A DNA stretch of 64,000 bases from REEB95 sp035934995 (GTDB taxonomy: Bacteria; Pseudomonadota; Alphaproteobacteria; ATCC43930; CGMCC-115725), in the NCBI GenBank assembly GCA_035934995.1, contig DASYXI010000051.1, forward strand, positions 38,602-102,601, written 5' to 3'. The notes beneath the pieces are model-generated. The model was not told the origin of the DNA. It did not search any database and worked only from the letters and a program-made list of their open reading frames with translations. The position numbers and the translations under genes were made by a program. Shown piece after piece: positions 28,947-38,277 of the stretch; the stretch's first letter is position 1; each line of letters starts with the position of its first letter.

Positions 28947-29431
28947 TGGCGCCGCGCCTATACTTCGGCGTGGATTCGCAGATCCAGGAATATATCGACG
29001 TCGGCACGCTGACGAACGCAGCGCTCCAACGCCTGCACGACGAATGGCGGAGCCGCCGCCGTGGCCGGCGTTTTCCCGCGCGTGCCGATTTCGATCCCGC
29101 GGAGATGAGCTACATCCTCGGCAACCTTTCGCTGGTCGAGGTGCGCCGGCATCCGCTCCGTTTCTTCTTCCGCGTGCATGCGAGCAACGTCGCCGCGCGC
29201 GTCGGCTTCGACATGACGCGCAAATTCCTCGACGAAAGCCCCGACGCCCGATTCCGGTCCGTGATCCTCGATCACTACCTGCGCACGCTCGATGAACGCT
29301 GCCCGGTCGCCGCCCGCCACGAGCAGGAGGTCACCGATCGCACCGTGCTCAACTGCGAGGCCTTGGCGCTGCCGCTGGCGCACGACGGCGAAAACATCGA
29401 CATGGTGATGACCGGCGTGAGCTGGCGCTGA
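28946..29431 (+). CDS. Stand-alone PAS_5-family protein
   Basis: This 161-residue single-domain protein resembles the PAS_5 family, which is abundant in Rhodospirillales. Recognisable parts are LHDEWRSRRRGRRFPARADFDPAEMSYILGNLSLVEV at the start and FRVHASNVAARVGFDMTRKFLDE in the middle. It has no output domain and no membrane segment. Its ATG overlaps the stop of the glycosyltransferase gene, so the two are coupled. The ligand and function are unknown. Confidence 0.75.
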   Translation: MAPRLYFGVDSQIQEYIDVGTLTNAALQRLHDEWRSRRRGRRFPARADFDPAEMSYILGNLSLVEVRRHPLRFFFRVHASNVAARVGFDMTRKFLDESPDARFRSVILDHYLRTLDERCPVAARHEQEVTDRTVLNCEALALPLAHDGENIDMVMTGVSWR

Positions 29432-29544
29432 CGGCGCACGCTGAAACGGACGAGAAGGCTTGACGGGCGTGTGCCCCTCGCCAACCATCGACCTTCAAGG
29501 CGCTAAACAGGCCGCGTAAAGAGCCGCGCCGCAGGGAGGAAGGC

Positions 29545-31128
29545 ATGACCGCCGACGGGTCGGCCGATTCGGCGCCGCGCGTCGCCATTCCACGCGATTT
29601 CAACGCCGCCGTCGATCTGCTCGATCGCAATCTGGCGACCGGACGCGGCAACAAGCTCGCCTTTGTCGACGACTGCAGCAGCCTGACCTATGCCCAGCTC
29701 GCCGAGCGTGTCGACCGCGTCGCCGGCGCATTGCGCCGGCTGGGCGTCCAACCCGAGCAGCGCGTCATGCTGTGCCTGCTCGATACGGTGGATTTCCCGG
29801 CGGCGTTCCTCGGCGCGATCAAGGCCGGCATCGTGCCGGTGCCGGTGAACACACTGCTGACGCCCGCCGACTATGAATTCATGTTGCGCGACAGTCGCGC
29901 CCGCGCGCTCATCGTGTCCGACGCGCTCTACGACAAGCTCGCGCCGGCGTTGGTGAATCAACCGGCGCTCGAGCATGTCGTCATCGCCGGCGCGGCGCCG
30001 GCCGGCCGCTTGTCCTTCACGACGCTGCTCGCCGAGGCGCCGGCCAAAGCGCCGGCGACGGCAACCACCTGCGACGATATCTGCTTCTGGCTCTATTCGT
30101 CGGGCTCGACCGGCGCTCCCAAGGGCGCGATGCACCTGCACGCGCATTTGACTCTCACCGCCGAGCTTTATGCTAAGCCGGTGCTCGGCATCCGCGACAG
30201 CGACATCGTCTATTCGGCGGCGAAGCTGTTCTTCGCCTATGGTCTGGGTAACGCGCTGACTTTTCCCATGGCCGTCGGCGCGACGTCGATCTTGCTGGCT
30301 GAGCGGCCGACGCCTGCGTCCGTCATCCGCATGCTGCGCGAGAAGAAGCCCACCATCTTCTACGGCGTGCCGACGCTTTATGCCGCGCTGCTCGCGAGCA
30401 GCGACCTGCCGCAGCGCGGCGAGCTGGCGCTGCGACGCTGCGTTTCGGCTGGCGAGGCGCTGCCCGAGGATATCGGCAAGCGCTGGACCGAACGGCTTGG
30501 TGTCGAGATCCTCGACGGCATCGGCTCGACCGAAATGCTGCACATTTTCCTCTCCAACCGTCCAGGGGAAGTTCGCTACGGCACGACGGGCGTGCCGGTG
30601 CCCGGCTACGAGATTCGCCTGGTCAACGAAGACGGCACGCCGACCAAAGACGGCGAGATCGGCGAGCTTCAGGTCGCCGGCCCGACCGGCGCCGCCGGCT
30701 ACTGGAACAACCGCAGCAAAAGTCGCGAGACCTTTCTCGGCGCATGGACGCGCAGCGGCGACAAATACACGCGCGACGCCCAGGGCTATTACACCTATGG
30801 CGGCCGCGCCGACGACATGTTGAAGGTCAGCGGCATGTACGTCTCGCCCTTCGAGGTTGAGGCGGCGCTGATGACGCACGCCGACGTGCTCGAAGCCGCG
30901 GTGATCGGCCGCGCCGACGATCAGAAACTGGTCAAGCCCAAGGCCTTCGTCGTGCTCAAGCCGGGCAAGAACGGGTCGCTGGCGCTCGCCGAAGCATTAC
31001 AGGCGCATGTCAAATCGCGGCTGGCGCCGTATAAATATCCGCGCTGGATCGAATTCGTCGGCGAACTGCCCAAAACCGCCACCGGCAAGATTCAGCGCTT
31101 CAAACTGCGCGACCGCGAGCGCACGTGA
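29545..31128 (+). CDS. bclA: Benzoate-CoA ligase family enzyme
   Basis: This ANL-superfamily ligase activates an aromatic acid to its CoA thioester through an adenylate. The 527-residue protein has the AMP-binding loop YSSGSTGAPKGAMH, the aromatic-acid-type DGIGSTEMLHIFLSN motif shared by benzoate and 4-hydroxybenzoate-CoA ligases, and the C-terminal lysine in TATGKIQRFKLR. A GGGAGGAAGG ribosome site precedes the ATG. Its position beside boxC-boxB argues for benzoate as substrate, though related benzoates are possible. Confidence 0.92.
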   Translation: MTADGSADSAPRVAIPRDFNAAVDLLDRNLATGRGNKLAFVDDCSSLTYAQLAERVDRVAGALRRLGVQPEQRVMLCLLDTVDFPAAFLGAIKAGIVPVPVNTLLTPADYEFMLRDSRARALIVSDALYDKLAPALVNQPALEHVVIAGAAPAGRLSFTTLLAEAPAKAPATATTCDDICFWLYSSGSTGAPKGAMHLHAHLTLTAELYAKPVLGIRDSDIVYSAAKLFFAYGLGNALTFPMAVGATSILLAERPTPASVIRMLREKKPTIFYGVPTLYAALLASSDLPQRGELALRRCVSAGEALPEDIGKRWTERLGVEILDGIGSTEMLHIFLSNRPGEVRYGTTGVPVPGYEIRLVNEDGTPTKDGEIGELQVAGPTGAAGYWNNRSKSRETFLGAWTRSGDKYTRDAQGYYTYGGRADDMLKVSGMYVSPFEVEAALMTHADVLEAAVIGRADDQKLVKPKAFVVLKPGKNGSLALAEALQAHVKSRLAPYKYPRWIEFVGELPKTATGKIQRFKLRDRERT

Positions 31129-31173
31129 CGAACGCGAAGACAGGATTGTTGTCGCACCATTTCGGAACCTGAC

Positions 31174-31935
31174 GTGCCGTTCGTCGAAATCAACCGCCAC
31201 CGCATCGAATATGCCGAGATCGCCCCGCGGCGCGACGGCACGCCGACACTGGTGCTGCTGCACGAAGGTCTCGGCTCGGTCGCCTTGTGGCGGGATTTTC
31301 CTGCCAAGCTGGCAGCCGCTACGGGTTGCCGAACCGTCACCTATTCGCGCTGGGGCTACGGCAAATCCGGCCGGTTTAGCGATCCGCGCGACCCGCGCTA
31401 CATGCACGTCGAAGCGCTCGACGAGCTGCCGGCGTTGCGGGCGGCTTTGGCGATCGACAATCCGGTCCTGATCGGCCACAGCGACGGCGCCTCGATCGCG
31501 CTGATCCACGCCGGCAGCGGCCGGTGGCCGGTGCGCGGCCTCGTCCTCGAGGCGCCGCACGTCTTCGTCGAGGAGGTCTCGATCATCGGCATCGAAGAGG
31601 CGAAATACGCCTACGAGGATTCCGACCTGAAACGCCGCCTGGCGCCCTATCACGCCGACGTCGAAAGCGTGTTCCGCGGCTGGAACGACATCTGGCTGTC
31701 GCCACAATTTCGCGCCTGGAACATCGAGGACTGCCTGCCGGGCGTGACCTGTCCGGTGCTGGCGATCCAAGGCATCGACGACCAGTATGGCACCGTGGCG
31801 CAGATCAATGCCGTCGCGCGGGGCGTCAAAGGGCCCTTCGAGAAGTTATTGCTCGAGGATTGCATGCACGCGCCGCACCGCGACCAGGAGGACGACACGC
31901 TCGCGGCGATGGTCGGCTTCATCGCGACGTTGTAG
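31174..31935 (+). CDS. Alpha/beta-hydrolase
   Basis: The 253-residue alpha/beta-hydrolase has the oxyanion segment LLHEGLGSVALWRDFP, the nucleophile elbow GHSDGAS, the acid in AIQGIDDQYG and the catalytic histidine near DCMHAPHRDQ. It starts with GTG. The gene lies 45 bases after bclA and 22 bases before a core methionine synthase gene on the same strand, so a thioesterase or ester-hydrolysing role in aromatic catabolism is plausible. The substrate cannot be read from sequence. Confidence 0.82.
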   Translation: MPFVEINRHRIEYAEIAPRRDGTPTLVLLHEGLGSVALWRDFPAKLAAATGCRTVTYSRWGYGKSGRFSDPRDPRYMHVEALDELPALRAALAIDNPVLIGHSDGASIALIHAGSGRWPVRGLVLEAPHVFVEEVSIIGIEEAKYAYEDSDLKRRLAPYHADVESVFRGWNDIWLSPQFRAWNIEDCLPGVTCPVLAIQGIDDQYGTVAQINAVARGVKGPFEKLLLEDCMHAPHRDQEDDTLAAMVGFIATL

Positions 31936-31957
31936 GTTGCGGTCGGGAGAGAAACGC

Positions 31958-32980
31958 ATGCTTGAAACCACCACCGCCGGCAGCCTGCCGAAACCCGCCT
32001 GGCTTGCCCAACCCAAGATGCTGTGGGCGCCGTGGGCAGCCGAAGGCGGCGCGCTCGAACAAGCCAAGCGCGACGCGACGGTGCTCGCGATCAAGGAACA
32101 GGAGGACGCCGGCATCGACATCGTCACCGACGGCGAGATGGCGCGACAGCACTTCGTCCACGGCTTCCTTGCCAACATCGCCGGCATCGATTTCGGCAAG
32201 CGCGTGAAGATGGGCATCCGTGACAACCGCTATGTCGCGGAAGTGCCGACGGTGACCAGCGAGCTGAAGCGCAAAAGCAGCGTGCACCGGATGGAGGCGA
32301 CGCTGGCCCGCGCCCACACGCGGCACAAGCTCAAATTCACGCTGCCGGGACCGATGACCATCGTCGACACCATCGCCGATCAGTTCTACGGCGACCGCAC
32401 CAAGATGGCGATGCGATTCGCCGAGCTCCTCAACGAGGAAGCGCGCGAGCTCGACGCCATCGGCGTCGACGTCATCCAGTTCGATGAGCCCGCCTTCAAC
32501 GTCTATATGCGCGAGGTGCAGGAGTGGGGCGTGGCGGCGCTCGAGCGCGCGGCGCAAGGGCTCAAGGCCAAGACGTGCGTCCATATCTGCTACGGCTACG
32601 GCATCAAGGCGAACATCGACTGGAAGGCGAGCCTCGGCAGCGAATGGCGCCAATACGAGGCGATCTTCCCGGCGCTCGCCAAGAGCAAGATCGGTCAGGT
32701 GTCGCTCGAGTGCATCCACTCGAAGGTGCCGGTGAGTCTTCTGGGTTTGCTCAAGGGCAAGCAGATCCTGCTCGGCGCGATCGACGTCGCGACCGACCGT
32801 ATCGAGACGCCGGACGAGATCGTGTCGGTCTTGAAGACCGCCCTGCCCTATGTCGCACCGGAGAATCTGCAGCCATGCACGAATTGCGGCATGGCGCCGC
32901 TCGATCGCACGGTCGCTTACGCCAAACTCGCGGCGCTGGCGACGGGCGCCCGGAAATTGAAGGCGGAACTCGGCGGCTGA
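31958..32980 (+). CDS. Core methionine synthase (MetE C-terminal domain protein)
   Basis: This 340-residue protein corresponds to the catalytic barrel of cobalamin-independent methionine synthase without the N-terminal half. Zinc-ligand positions are visible as His-x-Cys in VHICYGYG, Glu in SLECIHS and a late Cys in CTNCGMAPLDR. It follows the hydrolase gene after 22 bases, with GGGAGAG upstream of the ATG. Members of this short group use varied methyl donors, so the donor here is open. Two longer relatives lie at 42308 and 47265. Confidence 0.85.
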   Translation: MLETTTAGSLPKPAWLAQPKMLWAPWAAEGGALEQAKRDATVLAIKEQEDAGIDIVTDGEMARQHFVHGFLANIAGIDFGKRVKMGIRDNRYVAEVPTVTSELKRKSSVHRMEATLARAHTRHKLKFTLPGPMTIVDTIADQFYGDRTKMAMRFAELLNEEARELDAIGVDVIQFDEPAFNVYMREVQEWGVAALERAAQGLKAKTCVHICYGYGIKANIDWKASLGSEWRQYEAIFPALAKSKIGQVSLECIHSKVPVSLLGLLKGKQILLGAIDVATDRIETPDEIVSVLKTALPYVAPENLQPCTNCGMAPLDRTVAYAKLAALATGARKLKAELGG

Positions 32981-32983
32981 CGT

Positions 32984-34468
32984 CTACGGCGTGGCGCCGG
33001 CGCGGACGTGGATCACCGCCGTATCGTCGGCGTAAACCCGTTTCCAGCCCGTTAGGTGATCCATCAGCGTCACCGCCGGACTTTTGGCGGCGAACAGCGT
33101 CCAGGTCGCGTGATATTGGTCGAGCATCGCCGGCAGCTCCCCGGTGACGCCGCGCGTCGCCTCGACATAGCGTTTGACGAAAGCGTCGCCGTACATGTCG
33201 GTGCGGCCGTCAATGAACGGCTTTATGCCGCTGAAGATGAGATAGCCGCCGAAGCCGTAATCGTTGAATACCGGGCCGGTGAGATCGTGGGCGGCGGCGA
33301 AATTGAGCGCGGCTGACGGCGTATAGGCGTCGGGCTTGCGCACCAGCGGCGCATGCGCGAAGAGCGCCGCCAGCGCCACGGCAACCAAGCCAACAACGAC
33401 CGCGCCGCGCAGGCTCGCGCTGCCCGCCAGATCGGCGAGCACGCCATCGAGCGCCGCTTCTTGGCGCCGCCGTGACCGGTTGCGAATGAACGCGCCGACG
33501 GCAGGCGCCACGAGCAGGGGCGCCACCAAGCCGAGCACTTCCGCCTGACGTCGGTGGGCCAGGCTCATATGCAGCAGAAGCAGCAGCATCGCGATGCGCG
33601 TCAGCGGCAGCTTGACGCCGAAACCGAGCGCCAACGCCAGCGCGACGACGAGCCAGATCTCGAGCGGCTGGACGGTCTGGAAATTCGGGCTCTGCCATTC
33701 GACCAGCACCGACAGCGCGAACTTCATGCTCAGGAGGTGGAACGGCAGCCACCAGCCTGCGAAGCTGTTGGGCGTGAGCAACGACGCCGCCAGCGATACC
33801 ACGCCGAACGTGCCCCATTGCTTGATGACGACGAGGCGCGCCGCGCGATTGGGCGCCGCCAGCAGCGCTTCGCCAGCGAACAGCGCCGCGAACACCAGGC
33901 CGAACATGTAGCCGCCTTGCAGGTTGGCCCAGAGCGCCATCAACGCGGCAAGCCACAGCGGCGGCGCCCGGTCACGCGCGCGCGCGTCAACCAACGCCGC
34001 AAACCACAGCACCATGATCGGCAGCGTCAAGATGTGCGGCCGCGCCAGCAGGTGCGCGAGGATCAGGCCCCACGCCGCCGCCACCGCCGCCAGCGCGTGC
34101 ACCGGCTCGAGCCAACGCAGCAACGCGCGCGTCAAAATCGCCAGGGTCGCCGCCAACGACAGCGCGGTGATCAGAACGAGGCCGTTCCAGCCCCAGCCGT
34201 CATAGAGCGGCGCGAAGATTGTTTCGGCCAGCCATTCGTGCGGAACCCACGGCGCGCCGGCCTTGGAATAGGAAAAAATATCCGCGTGCGGCACCGCGTG
34301 ATGCGCGAGAATCCAGCGGCCGACGACGATGTGCCAATAGGTGTCGGGATCGCCCAGCAGGCCCGACGCGTTCGCCAAGACGGTGACGAACGCGGCCAGC
34401 GCCACCAGCAGCGGTAGCGAGACGCCGAACCGGCTCTTCGCCGCCGGCAGCGATGCGGTGATCGCCAT
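32984..34468 (-). CDS. Polytopic inner-membrane protein of unknown function
   Basis: The 494-residue protein has about ten predicted membrane helices and a soluble C-terminal part of about 130 residues (DYGFGGYLIFSGIKPFIDGRTDMYGDAFVKRY). The first external loop contains DPDTYWHIVVGRWILAHHAVPHADIFSY, whose acidic start and tyrosine resemble the catalytic loop of GT-C glycosyltransferases such as the PMT/ArnT group. This resemblance is weak. It lies between core methionine synthase and prolyl aminopeptidase genes and has no clear operon partner. Confidence 0.6.
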   Translation of the reverse strand: MAITASLPAAKSRFGVSLPLLVALAAFVTVLANASGLLGDPDTYWHIVVGRWILAHHAVPHADIFSYSKAGAPWVPHEWLAETIFAPLYDGWGWNGLVLITALSLAATLAILTRALLRWLEPVHALAAVAAAWGLILAHLLARPHILTLPIMVLWFAALVDARARDRAPPLWLAALMALWANLQGGYMFGLVFAALFAGEALLAAPNRAARLVVIKQWGTFGVVSLAASLLTPNSFAGWWLPFHLLSMKFALSVLVEWQSPNFQTVQPLEIWLVVALALALGFGVKLPLTRIAMLLLLLHMSLAHRRQAEVLGLVAPLLVAPAVGAFIRNRSRRRQEAALDGVLADLAGSASLRGAVVVGLVAVALAALFAHAPLVRKPDAYTPSAALNFAAAHDLTGPVFNDYGFGGYLIFSGIKPFIDGRTDMYGDAFVKRYVEATRGVTGELPAMLDQYHATWTLFAAKSPAVTLMDHLTGWKRVYADDTAVIHVRAGATP

Positions 34469-34548
34469 GGCCGGAAATTAAGCGCAAATATGGTTAATGA
34501 AGGCTTGCCGCGCCTTGCCTTCGCAGCCCGGATTCTTACACTGACCCC

Positions 34549-35517
34549 ATGCCCGATAACCCGCGAATCGGCCGCCAAGACCTGTTTCCGCCGATCGAGC
34601 CCTACCAGAGCGGCCTGCTGCCGCTGGATGGGCTCCACGCCATGTACTGGGAGCAATCGGGCAATCCGGCCGGTCTGCCGGCGGTGTTTCTGCACGGCGG
34701 CCCGGGCGCCGGCGCGACGCCGACGCACCGCCGGTTCTTCGATCCGGCGGTCTATCGCATCGTCGTGTTCGACCAGCGCGGCGCCGGCCGATCGACGCCG
34801 CTGGGCGAGACCCAGGACAACACGCTGCGCCACCTGATCGCCGACATCGAGCGGCTGCGCGTCCATCTCGGCATCGAGCGCTGGGTGGTCTTCGGCGGCT
34901 CATGGGGCTCGACCCTGGCGCTGGCCTATGCCCAGGCGCATCCCGACCGCTGCGGCGGCCTCGTGCTGCGCGGCATTTTCCTGTGCCGGCAAAGCGAGAT
35001 CGACTGGTTTCTGTACGGCATGCGCACGGTCTTTCCCGAAGCGTGGCGAAATTTTTCCGGATTCATTCCCGAGGCCGAGCGCACCGATCTGCTCGCCGCC
35101 TATATGCGGCGGCTGATGGACCCGACACCGTCGGTCCACCTGCCGGCGGCGCGCGCCTGGAGCACCTATGAAGGCGTGTGCTCGACCCTGCTCCCGAGCC
35201 CGGACACCGTCGCGGCGTTCGGCGAGGACCGCATGGCCTTGGGGTTGGCGCGAATCGAAGCGCACTACTTCCGCCATCACGTGATCAAGCCGCCGAACGA
35301 TCTGGTCGCCCATGTCGACCGCATCCGGAACGTGCCGGCGATCATCGTCCAGGGCCGTTACGACATGGTGTGTCCGGTGATCAGCGCCGACGAGCTGCAT
35401 CGCGCCTGGCCCGATGCGCAATACGTCGTCGTGCCCGACGCCGGCCATTCGGCGATGGAACCCGGCATCCGCGCCGAGCTTGTCGCGGCGACGGAGCGGA
35501 TGAAGCGCCGCCTGTAA
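34549..35517 (+). CDS. pip: Prolyl aminopeptidase
   Basis: Proline iminopeptidase removes N-terminal proline from peptides. The 322-residue protein of peptidase family S33 has HGGPGAGATPTHRRFFDP with the oxyanion glycines, DQRGAGRSTP, the nucleophile FGGSWGSTLALAYAQAHPDR, and the late Asp (QGRYDMVCP) and His (DAGHSAMEP) of the triad. The length is normal. A hairpin follows the stop, so it is likely monocistronic. Confidence 0.95.
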   Translation: MPDNPRIGRQDLFPPIEPYQSGLLPLDGLHAMYWEQSGNPAGLPAVFLHGGPGAGATPTHRRFFDPAVYRIVVFDQRGAGRSTPLGETQDNTLRHLIADIERLRVHLGIERWVVFGGSWGSTLALAYAQAHPDRCGGLVLRGIFLCRQSEIDWFLYGMRTVFPEAWRNFSGFIPEAERTDLLAAYMRRLMDPTPSVHLPAARAWSTYEGVCSTLLPSPDTVAAFGEDRMALGLARIEAHYFRHHVIKPPNDLVAHVDRIRNVPAIIVQGRYDMVCPVISADELHRAWPDAQYVVVPDAGHSAMEPGIRAELVAATERMKRRL

Positions 35518-35531
35518 GCGGGGCTGCCGGT

Positions 35532-35557
35532 TGGCGGCCTTGCCCTTTGCCGCCAAG
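35532..35557 (+). terminator. Hairpin after prolyl aminopeptidase gene
   Basis: TTGGCGGC and GCCGCCAA form an 8-bp stem around a 10-base loop, 14 bases after the stop. The T-tract that follows is weak (GGCTTTAA), so its strength as a terminator is uncertain. Confidence 0.4.
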
Positions 35558-35601
35558 GCTTTAAGATGCCGCGGTTGCGCCGGTTGGGGGAGAAATCGCG
35601 C

Positions 35602-36129
35602 ATGATGGGACGTTGGATTGCTGCGCTCGGCGCGCTGTCGCTGGCGGTGTGCCTAAGCGCCGGAAGTGCGCGGGCGGACTGGCTTTCCGATCTCACCGGC
35701 CCCCAGGAACCGGGCCTCTTGTCGCTCGGCGGCGGCATGTACGACTTTCTGCACAACAACAAGGCGGTCGAGGGCCGCGCCGAGTACGATTTCGGGCGCG
35801 GCTACTATTTCATCAAGCCGATGATCGGTGTCTTCGGCACCAACAAGAAATCCGTTTATGGTTACGGCGGATTCTATTTCGATTTGCATTTCGGCCGGCA
35901 CTTCGTGTTGGTGCCGAACGCCGCCGTCGGCTACTACCACCGCGGCCACGGCAAGAATCTCGGCGAAGCGTTCGAGTTCAAGACCGGCGCGCGCTTCGAC
36001 TACCGCTTCGAGGACGCGTCGCGCATCGGTATCGCCTTCGATCATATCTCCAACGCCGGCTTCAGCAAGACGAACCCCGGCGAAGAGAATATTTTGCTGA
36101 TGTTCTCGTTGCCGCTCGGCAACTGGTAG
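35602..36129 (+). CDS. pagL: PagL-type lipid A 3-O-deacylase
   Basis: PagL enzymes sit in the outer membrane and remove the 3-O acyl chain of lipid A. The 175-residue precursor has a signal peptide ending SARA (cleavage near residue 25) and then alternating beta-strand sequence of a small barrel ending in aromatic Trp. The motif FDHISNAGF places His148 and Ser150, and Glu162 follows at the same spacing as the His126, Ser128, Glu140 triad known for PagL. GGGGAGAA precedes the ATG at 35602; an ATG at 35566 would add 12 residues before the signal peptide. Confidence 0.82.
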   Translation: MMGRWIAALGALSLAVCLSAGSARADWLSDLTGPQEPGLLSLGGGMYDFLHNNKAVEGRAEYDFGRGYYFIKPMIGVFGTNKKSVYGYGGFYFDLHFGRHFVLVPNAAVGYYHRGHGKNLGEAFEFKTGARFDYRFEDASRIGIAFDHISNAGFSKTNPGEENILLMFSLPLGNW

Positions 36130-36131
36130 AT

Positions 36132-37631
36132 CTATTCGCGCGCGTGGCGCGAACCCAACCCCTTCGGCAAGCGTAACGCCAACAGCAGCGCCAGCAGCGA
36201 GAACGCGCCGGTCGCCCAGAACACGCCATGCAGGCCGGCGGCCAACGCGCTGTCGAGCCGCGCGAGCTCGGCCGCAGGCAACGCGCCGCGCAGCGCCGGC
36301 GTCATCAGCCGGTCGACCATTGTCTCGCCGGCGCCGATGCGCGCCGCGAGCACCGAATTGAGGATACCGCCGAAGATCGCGACGGCGACCGACTGCCCGA
36401 CCATGCGGAGGAAAACGTTGACCGACGTCGCCGTGCCGCGGCGCTGGAATTCGACGCTGTCCTGCGCCGCGACGATGTACGTTGTATTGCACAGACCCAT
36501 GCCGATACCGATGACCAAAGCGCCGCTTGCGGCCCACAGCGCGCCGTGCGTCGGATTGAGCAGAATCAGAATCGCGCTGCCCGCGACCAACGCGCCGCCG
36601 CCCCAACCCGCCAAGGCGCAATACGAAGCGCGCGCCGCGACCGGCAAATGTCCCATCAGAATGGTGGTCAGCGACCAGCTCAACGACATCGCGGTCAGGG
36701 CAAATCCGGCGACCACCGCGTTGCGGCCCATCACGCCCTGGACGTAAGTCGGCACGAAGGCGTTGACGCCGATGAGCGAACCGCCGATGGCGAAGGCGGC
36801 GATGTTCGAGGCAGCCACCGCCGGTATCCGCCACAGATCGGGCGGCATCATCGGTTCGGCGCTGCGCCGCTCGCTGAAGCCGAAGGCGACGAGGGCAAGC
36901 ACGGCCACCGCGGGCAGGCCGACGCGCAGAACGTCCGAGAGATGCGCCCACTGGATCAACGCCAACATCAGCGCGCCGCTGCCGACTGTCAGGAGCGTCG
37001 CGCCGAGATAGTCGATGCTGCGCTGCCGGTGATGCCGGCTTTCGCGCAAGGCGACGCCGAAGAGCGCGAGGCAGACCGCGCCGATCGGCAAATTGACCCA
37101 AAACACCGCCGCCCAGGTGACATGCTCGACCAGGAACGCACCCAGCAGCGGGCCGCTGACCGCGGCGATACCCCACACGCCCGATAGATAGCCTTGGGCG
37201 CGCGTGCGCGCCGCGCCGGGATAGACGTCGCCGACGACCGTCGTCGCGATCGGCACGATTGCGCCGGCGCCGAGCCCCTGTAACGCACGGAAGGCGATCA
37301 ACATCACCATGTTGCGGGCAAAGCCGCACAGGCCGGAGCCGACGAGGAACAACAGCGTACCCGCCACGAAAACGCGCTTGCGCCCGTGCAGATCGGCCAA
37401 CCGGCCATAGATCGGTATCGTCACCGCCTGGGTGAGCAAATAGACGGCAAACACCCAGCTGAACAGGTGAAAGCCGCCCAAATCGGAGACGATGCTGGGC
37501 AACGCCGTGGCGACGATGGTGCTTTCGACGGCCGCCATGAACATGCCAGCCATCGCCGCGCCGAGCACGGTGCGGCGGCGGGCGGCGCTCATCGCCGGCG
37601 CAGTTGGACGATCTTCGCGAACGGCATCCAT
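36132..37631 (-). CDS. DHA2-type multidrug MFS exporter
   Basis: This is a 14-helix drug:proton antiporter of about 500 residues. The family motif A GRLADLHGRKRVF between helices 2 and 3, motif C GIAAVSGPLLGAFLVEHVTW in helix 5, and the late VAIFGGILNSVLA segment are visible. ATGs at 37679, 37631 and 37592 are all possible starts and none has a good ribosome site; 37631 is used here. It converges with the PagL gene, with 2 bases between stops. Confidence 0.85.
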   Translation of the reverse strand: MDAVREDRPTAPAMSAARRRTVLGAAMAGMFMAAVESTIVATALPSIVSDLGGFHLFSWVFAVYLLTQAVTIPIYGRLADLHGRKRVFVAGTLLFLVGSGLCGFARNMVMLIAFRALQGLGAGAIVPIATTVVGDVYPGAARTRAQGYLSGVWGIAAVSGPLLGAFLVEHVTWAAVFWVNLPIGAVCLALFGVALRESRHHRQRSIDYLGATLLTVGSGALMLALIQWAHLSDVLRVGLPAVAVLALVAFGFSERRSAEPMMPPDLWRIPAVAASNIAAFAIGGSLIGVNAFVPTYVQGVMGRNAVVAGFALTAMSLSWSLTTILMGHLPVAARASYCALAGWGGGALVAGSAILILLNPTHGALWAASGALVIGIGMGLCNTTYIVAAQDSVEFQRRGTATSVNVFLRMVGQSVAVAIFGGILNSVLAARIGAGETMVDRLMTPALRGALPAAELARLDSALAAGLHGVFWATGAFSLLALLLALRLPKGLGSRHARE

Positions 37632-37715
37632 CGGCGGGCGAGGCTTTAACAGATTGCCGCGCCGACCGGCACCCGCCATTTGCGACGGGGTCCCATGCCG
37701 GCCGCGCCGCCGGGC

Positions 37716-38021
37716 TCAGCGCGGCGTGGCTTCGCCGCCTTCGACCATGATGGTTTCGACCTCGCCCGCACCTTTGCGGCGGAAGGCGGCGGCCTCGTCG
37801 TATTCCTTCGACGTGAAACAGGCGACGCCCTGCTCGAAGGTGGGAAATTCGATGACGACGAAGCGGTGGAATTTCTGCGGGCCTTCCATGATCTGGTAGC
37901 GCCCGCCGCGCGCCAGCACCTTGCCGCCGTACTTGGCGAGGATTGCCGGGACGCGGTCCGTGTATTTCTTGTACGCGACCGGATCGACGATCCGCGAACG
38001 CGCCACCCAATAAGCCGGCAT
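37716..38021 (-). CDS. DUF1330 family protein
   Basis: This 101-residue alpha/beta protein of the ferredoxin-like dimeric barrel type begins MPAYWVARSRIVDPVAYKKY and contains KVLARGGRYQIMEG and HRFVVIEFP, all typical of DUF1330. The family has no settled function. The ATG at 38021 has a strong GAGGAG ribosome site; upstream in-frame codons run into AT-rich DNA. It could be co-transcribed with the exporter downstream, 84 bases away. Confidence 0.88.
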   Translation of the reverse strand: MPAYWVARSRIVDPVAYKKYTDRVPAILAKYGGKVLARGGRYQIMEGPQKFHRFVVIEFPTFEQGVACFTSKEYDEAAAFRRKGAGEVETIMVEGGEATPR

Positions 38022-38089
38022 ACTGCTTTCTCCTCGTGGTTTATTTCCGCAAACCCTAATTTCCGATAAGCATAGCCATACGCGAGTAA

Positions 38090-38230
38090 CAGTCAAAACG
38101 ACCGTAAATCTTGTGGAAGATGGATAATTATAAGTAATACTAAACGATATTAATGACTATATTTAGTTTATAGTTAATTAATACTTGTTTTTTACTCTAT
38201 ATTTCTTGTGATTTTCTTGAAATGCTGTAC
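38090..38230. promoter_or_regulatory. AT-rich leader upstream of PEP-CTERM gene
   Basis: This stretch is strikingly AT-rich, with long runs such as attaattaata and ttgttttttact, inside DNA of about 65% GC. It fills most of the gap between DUF1330 and the PEP-CTERM gene. A TTGTGG at 38111 and TAATAC at 38135, 18 bases apart, could be a sigma-70 promoter. A short CCGC/GCGG hairpin at about 38242-38257 lies just before the AAAGGAG ribosome site. No GG-N10-GC sigma-54 site was found. Confidence 0.5.
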
Positions 38231-38277
38231 TTCTGGCTTCGCCGCATCAAAAAGCGGCCAAACAAAAGGAGCCTTAA

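Noticed and set aside
35653..38010. A 785-residue minus-strand frame across pagL, the exporter and DUF1330
   Set aside because: It crosses three real genes out of frame and shows no domain.
38090..38277. Sigma-54 promoter for the PEP-CTERM gene
   Set aside because: No GG-N10-GC element was found in the leader.
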